Source: Spirosoma foliorum | GTDB lineage: Bacteria > Bacteroidota > Bacteroidia > Cytophagales > Spirosomataceae | Reading direction: 5' to 3' | Length of the DNA stretch: 64,000 nucleotides | Assembly (NCBI RefSeq): GCF_014117325.1 | Contig: NZ_CP059732.1 | Coordinates: 8,321,501-8,385,500, forward strand | Shown: piece by piece, positions 41,578-50,907 of the stretch | Layout: every line of letters starts with the position of its first letter | How positions within the stretch are numbered: the first letter of the stretch is position 1 | The notes under the pieces: generated by a model | What the model was told of the DNA's origin: nothing | Databases searched by the model: none | Seen by the model: the letters and a program-made list of their open reading frames with translations, nothing else | Made by a program: the position numbers and the translations under genes

Positions 41578-42819
41578 ATGAAAAATGCTTTATTCTTTTG
41601 TCTGTTGGCCGTTTCGCCACTACTGGCACAAACTGATACAACGCAATTGGCTGCACTGAATTTTAAAATTCAGGTGGTGGATAATCAGATCAGCATTGGC
41701 TACGGTATGGCTGTTGGTGATGTTGATGGTGATAAAAAGCCAGATATTCTGCTGGCCGATCAGAAAGAGATTGTCTGGTATAAAAATCCTGGCGATAAAA
41801 CCAGTCAATGGCCGCGATACGTGATGGCTGCGAATTTGACCCCGCAGGACAATGTCTGTATTGCCGCCCGCGACTTGGATGGTGATGGGCTTGTTGAAGT
41901 GGCCGTTGGCGCTGGGTGGAATCCTGCCGAGACCAATGATAGCACCAAATCGGGCGCGGTATTTTACCTCATTCGTCCACAGGACCCAACTCAGCGCTGG
42001 GAACCCGTTCGGTTGCCGCACGAAGTGACTACCCACCGGATGCGTTGGGCAAAAGTTGGGAAAGACAGTTACCAACTGATTGTGGTACCGCTGCATGGTC
42101 TGGGTAACAAAAATGGAGAGGGTAGGGGCGTTCGGATTTGGGGCTATGAGTTTCCAAAAAATCCCAAAGCTGCCTGGAAACGGTACCTTGTTGATTCGAC
42201 CATGCATTTAACCCACAACTTCGAGATTTGGGAAGATGGCGATAATGGTTCGGCAACGGGGGTGATTGTGGCCAGTAAAGAAGGGGGAAATATTTTCCAG
42301 TGGCGGAAGAAGAAATGGCAATCTGTTGATGATGAATCGGCGAGTAACTCATTGCCCTTATTGACCAACGACGTGGCGGGCATTGGCGAAATTAGACGCT
42401 TGGATAATGGGAAACGCATTGTGACTATCCAGCCGATGCACGGGAATTTACTTCAGGTAGAAAGCGGATTCTATTCGCTTCGAAAACCACGGAAACTGGG
42501 GGGCGACAAACAAATTGATGTGTTGAGCGACATGATGAGCCAGGGGCATGCCTTGGTGTGTGGTGACTTTTTAGGGCTGGGAAGCGATCAGATTATAGCG
42601 GGCTGGCGCAATCCAAACGCCTACAAAAAAGTCGGTATTCGCTTGTTTAAACCTGATGAAGTCAAGAATTGGAAAGGCTATCCCCTCGACGATAGCGTTC
42701 GAATGGCCTGCGAAGATTTACAAGCCGCCGATCTGGATGGCGACGGAGATTTAGATGTCATTGCCTCAGGCCGTGCCACGCTTAACGTGTTGATTTACTG
42801 GAATCAACGGATACCGTAA
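41578..42819 (+). CDS. Secreted FG-GAP/VCBS-repeat protein
   Basis: 413 residues with a signal peptide (LFFCLLAVSPLLAQ). Several calcium-binding FG-GAP/VCBS motifs are visible: VGDVDGDKKPDILLA, ARDLDGDGLVEVAVG, CGDFLGLGSDQIIAG and ADLDGDGDLDVIAS, giving a seven-bladed propeller outline. An aldos-2-ulose dehydratase-like or carbohydrate-binding role is known for similar propellers, but no catalytic residues can be assigned here. It is expected to be periplasmic or extracellular. It ends at a MITE-like element. Confidence 0.88.
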   Translation: MKNALFFCLLAVSPLLAQTDTTQLAALNFKIQVVDNQISIGYGMAVGDVDGDKKPDILLADQKEIVWYKNPGDKTSQWPRYVMAANLTPQDNVCIAARDLDGDGLVEVAVGAGWNPAETNDSTKSGAVFYLIRPQDPTQRWEPVRLPHEVTTHRMRWAKVGKDSYQLIVVPLHGLGNKNGEGRGVRIWGYEFPKNPKAAWKRYLVDSTMHLTHNFEIWEDGDNGSATGVIVASKEGGNIFQWRKKKWQSVDDESASNSLPLLTNDVAGIGEIRRLDNGKRIVTIQPMHGNLLQVESGFYSLRKPRKLGGDKQIDVLSDMMSQGHALVCGDFLGLGSDQIIAGWRNPNAYKKVGIRLFKPDEVKNWKGYPLDDSVRMACEDLQAADLDGDGDLDVIASGRATLNVLIYWNQRIP

Positions 42820-42853
42820 TTTGTTCAAAGTTTCAGGTTTCTCAAAACCTAAA

Positions 42854-43134
42854 GGTGTCAGATGTAAGCATCTAGAGTATATACACATCTCTAAAGCAGG
42901 CTAATCAGCCCTGTAAGGGCGTCCTGTCAATAGATATTGTTGCTTATTAGAAACCTTAAGCGCCGTAGGTGCGACCGATATGAACAACATTAGGTCGCAC
43001 CTACGGCGCTTAAGGTTATATCTAATCCTGTGTTTTCTATTAACAGGCCACTCCTAACGGAGTTTCGAACAGGTTCAAAAGATGTGTATATACACTAGAT
43101 GTAAGCACCGCGCGGGCGGCCCCGCTGACATCAC
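42854..43134. repeat. MITE-like element, copy 2 (281 bp, inverted relative to copy 1)
   Basis: Ends GGTGTCAGATGTAAGCATCT and ...GATGTAAGCACC...GCTGACATCAC are inverted repeats that include AGTATATACACATCT-type inner arms. The central palindrome has AGCGCCGTAGGTGCGACC arms. A GC-rich insertion near the right end (CGCGGGCGGCC) is absent from copy 1. It fills the gap between a plus-strand and a minus-strand gene. Confidence 0.85.
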
Positions 43135-43146
43135 GTTCAGATAACT

Positions 43147-43497
43147 TTACGAATTTCCCAACTGCCCGGCCAGCGATTGGAGCGTTGAGGCTACGGCTTC
43201 GAGCCGAACAGCCATATCGCCTTCCGATCCTACCCGAGTGCTAAATTCAGTTGTTTGTGTAGCCAGCGTATCGAACAACTGAATAAGCTCAGGAGAATTG
43301 ATCTCATCACTTTCCAGCTGCGTTTTTACTTGTTCGAGCGTATTGGTAATGTCCTTTGCGTTTTCGGCCTGACGGAGCAGTGCAAGCCACTGATCAATAA
43401 TGCCTAGCCCACTTTGTGGGGTAGCCGTTGTCAAATCGCTCTCCAGAACGTCCATGGTCGAGTCGAGGAGTTCAGCGGATTCTTCGGGAGTTAGCAT
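43147..43497 (-). CDS. Tandem helical paralogue 1 (116 residues), unrecognised family
   Basis: 116 residues from the ATG at 43495-43497 (MLTPEESAELLDSTMDVLES). It is all-helical and acidic with no signal peptide. It shares with the next two genes a common outline: an initial helix, an (L)..GI.(L/I)(L/D).WL.(A/L)L segment (here GLGIIDQWLALLRQAENA), a helix ending L..(V/L)...L, then L...LA..T and a final A..L..L..(Q/L) helix. The start is one base after the stop of the next paralogue, so they are co-translated. The family is unknown to me. Confidence 0.7.
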   Translation of the reverse strand: MLTPEESAELLDSTMDVLESDLTTATPQSGLGIIDQWLALLRQAENAKDITNTLEQVKTQLESDEINSPELIQLFDTLATQTTEFSTRVGSEGDMAVRLEAVASTLQSLAGQLGNS

Positions 43498-43498
43498 A

Positions 43499-43849
43499 TT
43501 AAATCTGGTTAGTGAAAGCACGCAGCGCAGTCGCCAGTTGCTTCAGTTGACTTTCCGTGGCCGCATCAACCGATGGTTCGTGCGAGAGTGCCAGCGTATG
43601 ACTAGCCATGCTAAGTAGCCAATGACGAATTTTTTCGCCGTCGGGGTTGCCTGTTTTCAGGTGGTCACGCAGGGCGGCTACTTCAGCAAGAATACGCTCG
43701 GCCCCAACATCGCCCGGAAGCGCGTTTAACCAGCCCTCAAGTAGTAATATGCCCTGTTCGGCAGAAAGAGTAGCATGCGTACCATCGCCCAAAGCGCCCA
43801 ATGTATCATTGAGCATTCGATGTTCAAGTGTAGTTCCGGTTCCTTCCAT
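43499..43849 (-). CDS. Tandem helical paralogue 2 (116 residues), unrecognised family
   Basis: 116 residues from the ATG at 43847-43849 (MEGTGTTLEHRMLNDTLGAL). Key conserved stretch: LSAEQGILLLEGWLNALPGD, followed by ILAEVAALRDHLKTG, then IRHWLLSMASHTLALSH and ESQLKQLATALRAFTN. It aligns along its whole length with paralogue 3 (ISPEQGIKLLDSWLQALQGD) and more weakly with paralogue 1. It is soluble and acidic. An operon is likely, with 1 base to gene 1 and 61 bases from gene 3. Confidence 0.72.
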   Translation of the reverse strand: MEGTGTTLEHRMLNDTLGALGDGTHATLSAEQGILLLEGWLNALPGDVGAERILAEVAALRDHLKTGNPDGEKIRHWLLSMASHTLALSHEPSVDAATESQLKQLATALRAFTNQI

Positions 43850-43910
43850 GATTATGTAGTGAATATTAGTTTTTAGTAGTGATTTATTGACCCGTAAACA
43901 CGGCACCCCC

Positions 43911-44259
43911 TTAGGATTTACTGCCGAAATCCCGCAGAATTTTCGACAAACTCTCCAGACCACCCGTCCAGGTGCCTTCGGAGTTGGCGTCTTCGGCTAC
44001 AGCCTGCGTTTTATCGGCTAAACTTAGCAGCAAATCTCGAATGTACTGATCGTCGGGGGGGAGTTGCCTGGAGTGCTGTGCGAAGCTCAGCAAGCTGGCC
44101 TTTTAGCTGGTCAATATTTGGATCACCCTGTAGCGCCTGAAGCCAGCTATCAAGCAATTTGATACCCTGTTCGGGCGAAATAGCTTCTATGTGGCCATTA
44201 TGGCGGAATGCACTGAGTGTATTATTGAGCGCCTGCTCTTCCAGATTGTTCGATCCCAT
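43911..44259 (-). CDS. Tandem helical paralogue 3, frame broken at a 7-G tract
   Basis: From the ATG at 44257-44259 (MGSNNLEEQALNNTLSAFRH) the frame encodes ISPEQGIKLLDSWLQALQGD and LAELRTALQATPP, then leaves the family pattern and stops at 44011. The matching continuation (PDDQYIRDLLLSLADKTQAV, ending LSKILRDFGSKS) is in another frame and stops at 43911. The switch is at a run of seven G on the plus strand (44055-44061); six would restore one 115-116-residue protein like its neighbours. It is either a phase-variable tract, a recent mutation or a sequencing error. Confidence 0.68.
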
Positions 44260-44353
44260 CGTCACTAAAGTTGCCAGTCAACTGGTTTGCTATTCTTAAA
44301 ATAACCCAGTTGAGGGCGGTTTGTTTACTGATAAATTGCCTTCCGACACCCCA

Positions 44354-44608
44354 TTAGTATTGCGAACGCCCGCCTGACTGACTTGAATCGGTATCGTCGG
44401 TACCCCCCGAAATACCTGAGCCATCAATTCGTGCCGTATCACTTCGGGATTTATTATACGCTGCTGAATGCGTGTAATCATCGCCCTGTTGCTCCTCTGT
44501 ATTGTCGCCTTCTCCTGAAAATCGTTCACTGGCGGGTCCTCCGTTGCTTCCCGTTGTATCGTCCATATCAACCGTAGGTTCTGGATTTATTGGCTGGTTT
44601 TGTGTCAT
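44354..44608 (-). CDS. Small acidic disordered protein (84 residues)
   Basis: 84 residues, rich in Asp, Gly, Ser, Thr and Glu (TVDMDDTTGSNGGPASERFS, then SGISGGTDDTDSSQSGGRSQ). It is predicted disordered with no signal peptide and no named family. It lies 94 bases upstream of the paralogue array on the same strand and may be its first gene. Only codon use and the clean start support it, so it remains a tentative gene. Confidence 0.5.
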   Translation of the reverse strand: MTQNQPINPEPTVDMDDTTGSNGGPASERFSGEGDNTEEQQGDDYTHSAAYNKSRSDTARIDGSGISGGTDDTDSSQSGGRSQY

Positions 44609-44760
44609 GGCTATCTATAGTTTTGCTGTTGAATTCATGTCAATGACTCGTCTGTTGTGAGCCATAACACCGAATGAGTTAGTTTTGAAAAAAAACCGAC
44701 TCTCGTCCTGAATGTTTGTGTGGGAGAGAGGTTTTCTGTAAAAAGCCAGGTTAATCAAGT

Positions 44761-45162
44761 ATGGATGCCACCCGTTTACAACCCGAATTGCAATACCAGT
44801 TTGCCCGTAGTGGGGGAGCAGGTGGACAGAATGTGAATAAAGTAGCGACAAAGGCTGAATTGCGTTTCGATGTGCGGAATTCGCTTTTGCTTACCGATGA
44901 CGAACGGGCTATTCTGGAAGAAAAATTAGCGACTAAACTGACTACTGAGGGCGAACTGGTACTGACTCACCAGACCGAACGTACGCAACTGGCCAACAAG
45001 GAGAAGGTCACAAAGAAGTTTTATCGACTGATTGAAAAAGCATTCGAAGTTCCCAAACCTCGAAAAGCCACGAAGCCCTCAAAAGCCTCCATTGAAGAGC
45101 GTATTGCCCAGAAAAAGCAGAAAGGTGATACGAAAGTCAACCGCCGGAAAGTCGATTATTGA
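44761..45162 (+). CDS. arfB: Alternative ribosome-rescue peptidyl-tRNA hydrolase
   Basis: 133 residues. The release-factor-type motif SGGAGGQNVNKV carries GGQ at residues 21-23, and the Lys/Arg-rich C-terminal tail (KATKPSKASIEERIAQKKQK, then KVNRRKVDY) would enter the empty mRNA channel, both as in ArfB/YaeJ. It hydrolyses peptidyl-tRNA on ribosomes stalled without a stop codon. It is divergent from the small acidic-protein gene. Confidence 0.95.
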   Translation: MDATRLQPELQYQFARSGGAGGQNVNKVATKAELRFDVRNSLLLTDDERAILEEKLATKLTTEGELVLTHQTERTQLANKEKVTKKFYRLIEKAFEVPKPRKATKPSKASIEERIAQKKQKGDTKVNRRKVDY

Positions 45163-45280
45163 TGCTTTTTGGCTTTATTTTAGAAATAATTAAAATCAAC
45201 TAAGGGGGTTTTCGCGAAAAGTTGTCTTTCCTAGTAAATGACCAACTCCATGTAAAGACGGTGTCATTTACCAATAGGCT

Positions 45281-45970
45281 ATGCAAGTACGTCAACTGAC
45301 TGATCCTTTAAACCAGCCTTTTCCGGCTAACTCGATACCCCCGAGTCCGGCCGGAGAACCCGTTGAGCCAACAGACGATAAAACCATTGCCAACGATACG
45401 GAGCTGTTCATTCGGCGGACGTTTGCCGAAAACCCACAAAAAGGGTGTGAACTACTCTTCCGCCGGTATCACCAGGCGCTTTGCAGCCATGCTATCCGGT
45501 TCGTCTATTCGAAAGAAACGGCCGAAGATCTGGTGAGTGATGTTTTTTGCAAGTTCTGGAAAACCAAGGCCTACGAAAATGTAACGTCGTCGTATCGCTA
45601 CTATTTGTTTCGTAGTGTTCGTAACGAAGCCTACAACTACCTCCGATTAGAATTTCAGGAACTGGACGATATCGAAACCGCCGACGTTCAGGAAAGTGCC
45701 TCCGGCCAGCGCCCCGACCAGATTGTCCAGTTCGACGAAGTAATGCATCGGGTGGAAGAAATGGTCGAATCGCTTTCGCCACAATGCCGTAAAGTCTTTT
45801 TGCTGAGCCGGTTTGAAGGAAAGAAATACCAAACCATTGCGAACGAATTGGGGCTGTCGATCAAAACGGTGGAAGTCCACATTAGCAAAGCACTCAACAC
45901 CGTCCGGAAGGGTCTGAAAGACCACTGGTTACTCACGCTGATAACAATCGGGTATTGGCTGCCTGTCTGA
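45281..45970 (+). CDS. ECF RNA polymerase sigma factor (FecI/Bacteroidota SusC-linked type)
   Basis: 229 residues. A Pro-rich N-terminal extension of about 45 residues precedes region 2 (LLFRRYHQALCSHAIRFVYS, then AEDLVSDVFCKFW) and region 4 (LSPQCRKVFLLSRFEGKKYQ, then IANELGLSIKTVEVHISKAL). It should direct RNA polymerase to the downstream transport operon once its FecR partner is released by an outer-membrane signal. The FecR gene starts 69 bases after it, then SusC and SusD. The extension is longer than in most ECF factors. Confidence 0.92.
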   Translation: MQVRQLTDPLNQPFPANSIPPSPAGEPVEPTDDKTIANDTELFIRRTFAENPQKGCELLFRRYHQALCSHAIRFVYSKETAEDLVSDVFCKFWKTKAYENVTSSYRYYLFRSVRNEAYNYLRLEFQELDDIETADVQESASGQRPDQIVQFDEVMHRVEEMVESLSPQCRKVFLLSRFEGKKYQTIANELGLSIKTVEVHISKALNTVRKGLKDHWLLTLITIGYWLPV

Positions 45971-46039
45971 TTAACTGCCGGTCGGTTAGGAGAACGTTCT
46001 CCAGAAATTGTCTCATCAATAAGCAAGCTGCTACACGCC

Positions 46040-47047
46040 ATGGAATCAGAAATTAATAAAGAGTTGATATTTAGTCATTTCGCCCGGAAAGTTTCTCCGC
46101 TTCAACGCGAACTGATAGCCCAGTGGGTTCGCGACAAAGCGAATGAGGAACAGTACTATGAGTGGCTAGAAGAGTGGGAGAGTGGACATCCGCAATATCT
46201 GGCGCAAACGGAGCAGAGTATTGAGGCATACACAGCGTTTTTGGCTGCGAATCCGCATACGCATGAACACCCGTCCAGTGAAACGGCAGTCACTTACGCT
46301 GTGTCGCGGCCCTGGAATCGGCCATTTTGGTTAGTGGCAGCGTCTGTTGTCTTGATTGCCAGTATGGCTGGCCTATTGTTTCGCGACAAGCTCATTTACC
46401 AGACCTATTCAACAGCGTTTGGCGAAACGCGATCAATAAAGCTGGCCGATGGAAGCCAGGTTATTCTGAATGCGAACTCCAGCCTTCGTGTACCCCGCTG
46501 GGGGTTTGGGCGTACCACCCGCGAAGTCCTGTTAGCTGGTGAAGCCAAGTTTTCAGTTACTCACACGGCTGACGATCAGACGTTTGTCGTGAAGACTGCC
46601 AAAGGACTAGACGTAGTTGTATTGGGTACGGAGTTTACTGTTTTTACCCGAAAACGAGGAGCCAGAGTTGTGCTGAATAAGGGAAAAGTTCAGCTTCATT
46701 ATCAGGAGAATAAAATCGCGAAACAGGTAACGATGAAGCCCGGCGATTTCGTTACGCTCGACCCTGAGAATCATATCGCGTTGAAAACGTTCAAACAGTC
46801 GCAGTTCCCTACGGCTAGTCAGGAAAAGCGATTTGTATTTGAGGAAACCACTCTGGAAGAAGTGGCCTATATGCTGGAAGAAAATTATGGGCTTCGGGTC
46901 GACATTAAAAATCAGGCACTGGCGCAACGTATACTGATGGGTTCGTTCCAGGCGGACAATGTCGATCAACTTCTATTATCCATCTCAGAGCTGTTAGACA
47001 TCAACGTGGTTCGCCAGGGAAATCATGTCCAAATCATGGAGAAATAG
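46040..47047 (+). CDS. FecR-family anti-sigma factor
   Basis: 335 residues. A cytoplasmic N-terminal part of about 95 residues that binds sigma is followed by one membrane segment (PFWLVAASVVLIASMAGLLF, about residues 95-114) and the periplasmic FecR domain, with GETRSIKLADGSQVILNANS and VVVLGTEFTVFTRKRGARVV, then the C-terminal STN-like part (FEETTLEEVAYMLEENYGLR). It transfers the signal from SusC's STN domain to the upstream sigma factor. It is in an operon with that sigma gene. Confidence 0.92.
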   Translation: MESEINKELIFSHFARKVSPLQRELIAQWVRDKANEEQYYEWLEEWESGHPQYLAQTEQSIEAYTAFLAANPHTHEHPSSETAVTYAVSRPWNRPFWLVAASVVLIASMAGLLFRDKLIYQTYSTAFGETRSIKLADGSQVILNANSSLRVPRWGFGRTTREVLLAGEAKFSVTHTADDQTFVVKTAKGLDVVVLGTEFTVFTRKRGARVVLNKGKVQLHYQENKIAKQVTMKPGDFVTLDPENHIALKTFKQSQFPTASQEKRFVFEETTLEEVAYMLEENYGLRVDIKNQALAQRILMGSFQADNVDQLLLSISELLDINVVRQGNHVQIMEK

Positions 47048-47376
47048 CTAAGGCGACTTAACCGCTTCAGGCTCATAGGAATGCCTTTTTTACACGTCAA
47101 GTTGACATTGACTAACAGTAATTCTCGATAGACTATTAGGTAAAAGGCTGATAGTCAAAAAATTAATTTTCTCTTGGAAAAGAGATTGCCTACACCAACC
47201 TTTGTCGATCAATTAACAATACTAGTTCGTTTTTTCGCTCTTCAATGCAGTTACTCAACTATTCTACCAGGCCAGCCAATAGAATGCTGGCAGGTCACTA
47301 CGAATCAAAAATCCGCCAATTACTCGCCTAACCATGTCCAGAAAATGGACAATCACCAATCAATTCATTCATTATT
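47048..47376 (+). other. Long leader between fecR and susC
   Basis: The 329-base gap is A+T-rich. No TAnnTTTG box with a good -33 partner was found; the nearest is AACCTTTG at about 47199. Short open frames here lack the features of real genes. It is the place where the sigma-dependent promoter of susC should lie. Confidence 0.4.
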
Positions 47377-50300
47377 ATGACAAATCATTTACGAAACGTC
47401 TCCAATGTGAGTCTGCTATCGATGTTGTTGCTGGTTGGGTTTCATCCCGGCTGGTCGCAGTCGGTTGTTCTGGCCAGCAATGTTCAGCAAAAGCGACCCG
47501 AAACCAGCAAAGCAATCGGCCGCCAGCTTAAGGATGTACTCAACGACCTGAAAAATCAGTATGGGGTAAATATTATGTTCGAGTTGCGAACGGTAGACGG
47601 CCTGTCGGTATCGCCCGAAGCTCTGAATAGCAAATCAACGCTCGATAAAAACCTGGAGAGCCTGTTACGTCCGCTGGGGTTGCGCTACAAAAAAGTAAAC
47701 GACAATTCGTACCTGATTCTGGGCGATAAAAAGGTGAAGAAAGTAGCTTTTCTTGACGACCAGCACTCGGAGTCTACCCTCAATCAGGAGCAAAGTACTC
47801 AACTGGAGTCGACCGCGAAACTGCCGTCAGGTTCAGGACTCGAACTGGTTAAAACAGATGCAAAAGTAGCCGTTGATCAGCCGGTTACAGGTACGGTAAA
47901 AAGCGAATCTGGTGAAACCCTGCCCGGCGTCAATGTCGTTATCAAGAATACGACGAAAGGGACGACTACCGATGCTAACGGCAAGTTTACGCTCGACGTA
48001 CCAGCCACGGCCATTCTGGTTTTTTCGGGTATTGGGTTTGTGACGAAAGAGGTACCTGTAAACGGTCGTAGCCGTCTTGACGTGTCGCTGGTGACCGACA
48101 ATAAACAGCTCGATGAGGTGGTGGTCGTGGGTTACGGTACGCAAAAGCGCGAAAGCCTGACCAATTCGGTATCACAAATCGGGGGCGAAGAGATTGCCCG
48201 ACGGCCAGTCTCGAACATCCAGCAGTCGTTGCAGGGGCAGTTGCCCGGCGTTACGGTACTCGATCAGGGTGGATCGCCCGGTCGTTCCAATACCTCCATT
48301 CGAGTTCGTGGGATTACCACCTTCAATATCAATGGCATTGGTAACACAGCCGGTACCAACAATGGATCAGGCGGTTATGACATGACCAAAAACGATGCAC
48401 TCGTGATTGTTGATGGAATTGAGCAGCGTCTGTCGGATATTAACCCGGATGATATTGAGACCGTTAGCGTGTTGAAAGATGCGGCTTCTACAGCTATTTA
48501 TGGCTCAAGGGCGACAAACGGGGTTGTGCTCGTGACAACCAAACGGGCGAAAGGCAGCAAAGTACAGGTTGAATATAATGGCTATTACGCCATCCAGAAT
48601 TCGATTAACAAGCCCCATATGATGGGCATTGAAGACTACATGCGGATGCAGGTTGCTGCTTATACCAACGCAGGTTCGGCTTTGCCCGCCCGTTTTACGG
48701 AGCAGTCTATCCAGGCGTATGTTACAGCCACCGATCGCGAGAAATACCCCTTGCCCAATACATGGTTCCAAACCGTATTGCACGCAGCTCCGCAGCAAAA
48801 TCATACGATAGCGGTGTCGGGAGGCAATGAATCGATACGCACCCGATTAAGTATGCGGTATCAGGATCAGGCGGGTATTATCACCCATTATAGCAGCAAA
48901 ATCGGTGAAATTCGCCTGAATACCGACTACACGATTTCATCGAAACTGCGTCTCAGTGGCGATATTAACTACCGCTACAACTACTCGCAGGCGCCAACCG
49001 TCGATCCCATCAATTTTCTACTGCATGGTTCGCTTTGGGCCGTGCCCAAATATGCCGATGGCACGTATGGCTTGAGTACACAGGGTAACAACCCGTTGAT
49101 GTACGCCGAAATTGGGGGCGATTCGAAACGGTCGACGGATTATCTGGCGGGTTATGTCAAAGGCGAATGGGAGATTACGGATGGGCTGACATTCTCAACG
49201 CAGATTGCGGGACGGGGCTTTTTTACGCAGGAAAAGAATTTCGCCAATTCGTATGTCAACACCGACAAGAACACCAACATCACGAAGACGGTAGCGAACA
49301 ACACCCTGACCGAAGTGCGCAATACGTTGCGGGAGTATACATTGATCAACTTGCTGACCTACGAACGGCGATTTGGCGACCACAACTTTAAGGCGCTCCT
49401 GGGTTATTCTCAAATCGGGAATACGCAAACCTTCCTGAGCGCCTACCGCGAACGGTTTTATAACAACGATATCCAGTCGATTGGGCAGGGCGCAAACGAT
49501 GGTACGAAAAACAACTCTGGTAGCGATGCTATTTATGGGTTGCGGTCTTATTTCGGTCGGGTGAATTATGATTACAACGGAAAATACCTGGTTGAGGTAA
49601 ACGGACGCTACGACGGTTCATCCAAGTTTACAGGGGCCAAGCAGTATAGTTTCTTCCCGTCGTTCTCGGGAGGCTGGCGCATTTCGAAGGAAAATTTCTG
49701 GCAGAGTCTTCAGCAAACCGTGAGTGAACTGAAAGTGCGCGGTTCCTGGGGGATAACGGGTAACCAGTCGGTAAATCTGTACAGTTATTATGCTGCACTC
49801 GCGTCCAGCGGGTACGACTTCAACGGAGCGGCTGTGCAAGGGTATCGGCAGACGACATTGGCCAATACCGATCTGGGCTGGGAGTCGACCACCCAACTGG
49901 ATTTAGGGTTAGATGCGTCATTTCTGCGCGGACGTCTGAATTTAACCGTCGACTATTACCGAAAATTGACCAACGATATTCTGCTGAACCTCGACATCCC
50001 GGCCACTATTGGTCTGGTAGCTCCTCCCCAAAATGCAGGCTCGGTAGAAAACAAAGGCTGGGAGTTTAGTCTGAATTATCGTGGAGCTAAAAGTGCATCG
50101 GGTTTTCAGTATAATCTGGGAGGCAACCTGAGCATCAATAGCAATAAAGTTGTCGATCTGAAAGGTACAGGCCCTTACATCTTGGGGTCGGATATTGATC
50201 CACGCTATATCATTGCGGTTGGCCTGCCGATCAACACATTGTGGGGCTATAAAACAGACGGATTGTTCCAGACGCAGGAGCAGATCACCAATTACAAGGC

Positions 50301-50880
50301 TACGTATGCGGCCAACACGAAGCCGGGCGATGTGAAATACATTGATGCAAACGGCGATGGTAAGATCGACGCGAATGACATGACGAACATCGGGAACACC
50401 TTTCCTAAATTCACGTTTGGTCTTAACTCGAATTTCTCATACCGGAATTTCGAACTGAACCTGCTGTTTCAGGGAGCTGCCAAAGTAGCTACGCGTTTGG
50501 CGGGTGCACTGGCCGAAATGGGCAATCAGGAAGGATTTACGCCTTCGATTTACACCAACAATTACTGGACGCCCGACCATCCCGACGCTCGCTTCCCCCG
50601 GCCCCTGAAGTTTGATTTACGGAATGTAGCTACCTCCGACCGACTGATTATCGACGGCTCGTATGTTCGGTTGAAAAACATTCAGTTGGCTTATTCGCTA
50701 CCATCGGCTATTGCGTCTAAAGTGCGTCTGAATCGCATTCGAGCCTACGTGTCGGCTACGAACGTGCTTACTTTCTCGAAGTTGAATGAGTGGAATCTGG
50801 ACCCGGAAGCTGGATCGGGTCGGGCGGTTTATTACCCGCAAACGTCGCTGTATACGCTCGGACTCAACCTGCAATTCTAA
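47377..50880 (+). CDS. SusC/RagA TonB-linked outer-membrane transporter with STN signalling domain
   Basis: 1167 residues. A signal peptide is followed by the STN signalling domain (about 38-117), a Thr/Ser linker, a carboxypeptidase-regulatory-like domain (about 168-245, GTVKSESGETLPGVNVVIKN), the SusC signature VVVVGYGTQKRESL, the plug (about 260-380), and the 22-strand barrel. The C-terminal segment ends YTLGLNLQF, as usual for barrels. It should import oligosaccharides with SusD as lid, driven by TonB. The STN domain means ligand binding is reported to FecR and the sigma factor just upstream. susD follows at 27 bases. Confidence 0.95.
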   Translation: MTNHLRNVSNVSLLSMLLLVGFHPGWSQSVVLASNVQQKRPETSKAIGRQLKDVLNDLKNQYGVNIMFELRTVDGLSVSPEALNSKSTLDKNLESLLRPLGLRYKKVNDNSYLILGDKKVKKVAFLDDQHSESTLNQEQSTQLESTAKLPSGSGLELVKTDAKVAVDQPVTGTVKSESGETLPGVNVVIKNTTKGTTTDANGKFTLDVPATAILVFSGIGFVTKEVPVNGRSRLDVSLVTDNKQLDEVVVVGYGTQKRESLTNSVSQIGGEEIARRPVSNIQQSLQGQLPGVTVLDQGGSPGRSNTSIRVRGITTFNINGIGNTAGTNNGSGGYDMTKNDALVIVDGIEQRLSDINPDDIETVSVLKDAASTAIYGSRATNGVVLVTTKRAKGSKVQVEYNGYYAIQNSINKPHMMGIEDYMRMQVAAYTNAGSALPARFTEQSIQAYVTATDREKYPLPNTWFQTVLHAAPQQNHTIAVSGGNESIRTRLSMRYQDQAGIITHYSSKIGEIRLNTDYTISSKLRLSGDINYRYNYSQAPTVDPINFLLHGSLWAVPKYADGTYGLSTQGNNPLMYAEIGGDSKRSTDYLAGYVKGEWEITDGLTFSTQIAGRGFFTQEKNFANSYVNTDKNTNITKTVANNTLTEVRNTLREYTLINLLTYERRFGDHNFKALLGYSQIGNTQTFLSAYRERFYNNDIQSIGQGANDGTKNNSGSDAIYGLRSYFGRVNYDYNGKYLVEVNGRYDGSSKFTGAKQYSFFPSFSGGWRISKENFWQSLQQTVSELKVRGSWGITGNQSVNLYSYYAALASSGYDFNGAAVQGYRQTTLANTDLGWESTTQLDLGLDASFLRGRLNLTVDYYRKLTNDILLNLDIPATIGLVAPPQNAGSVENKGWEFSLNYRGAKSASGFQYNLGGNLSINSNKVVDLKGTGPYILGSDIDPRYIIAVGLPINTLWGYKTDGLFQTQEQITNYKATYAANTKPGDVKYIDANGDGKIDANDMTNIGNTFPKFTFGLNSNFSYRNFELNLLFQGAAKVATRLAGALAEMGNQEGFTPSIYTNNYWTPDHPDARFPRPLKFDLRNVATSDRLIIDGSYVRLKNIQLAYSLPSAIASKVRLNRIRAYVSATNVLTFSKLNEWNLDPEAGSGRAVYYPQTSLYTLGLNLQF

Positions 50881-50907
50881 CGCCATCCACCTACTCTCAG
50901 AAAACTC

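Noticed and set aside
47174..47531. Small open frames upstream of and across the start of the first susC
   Set aside because: No signal, motif or start context; the overlapping part is in another frame of susC.
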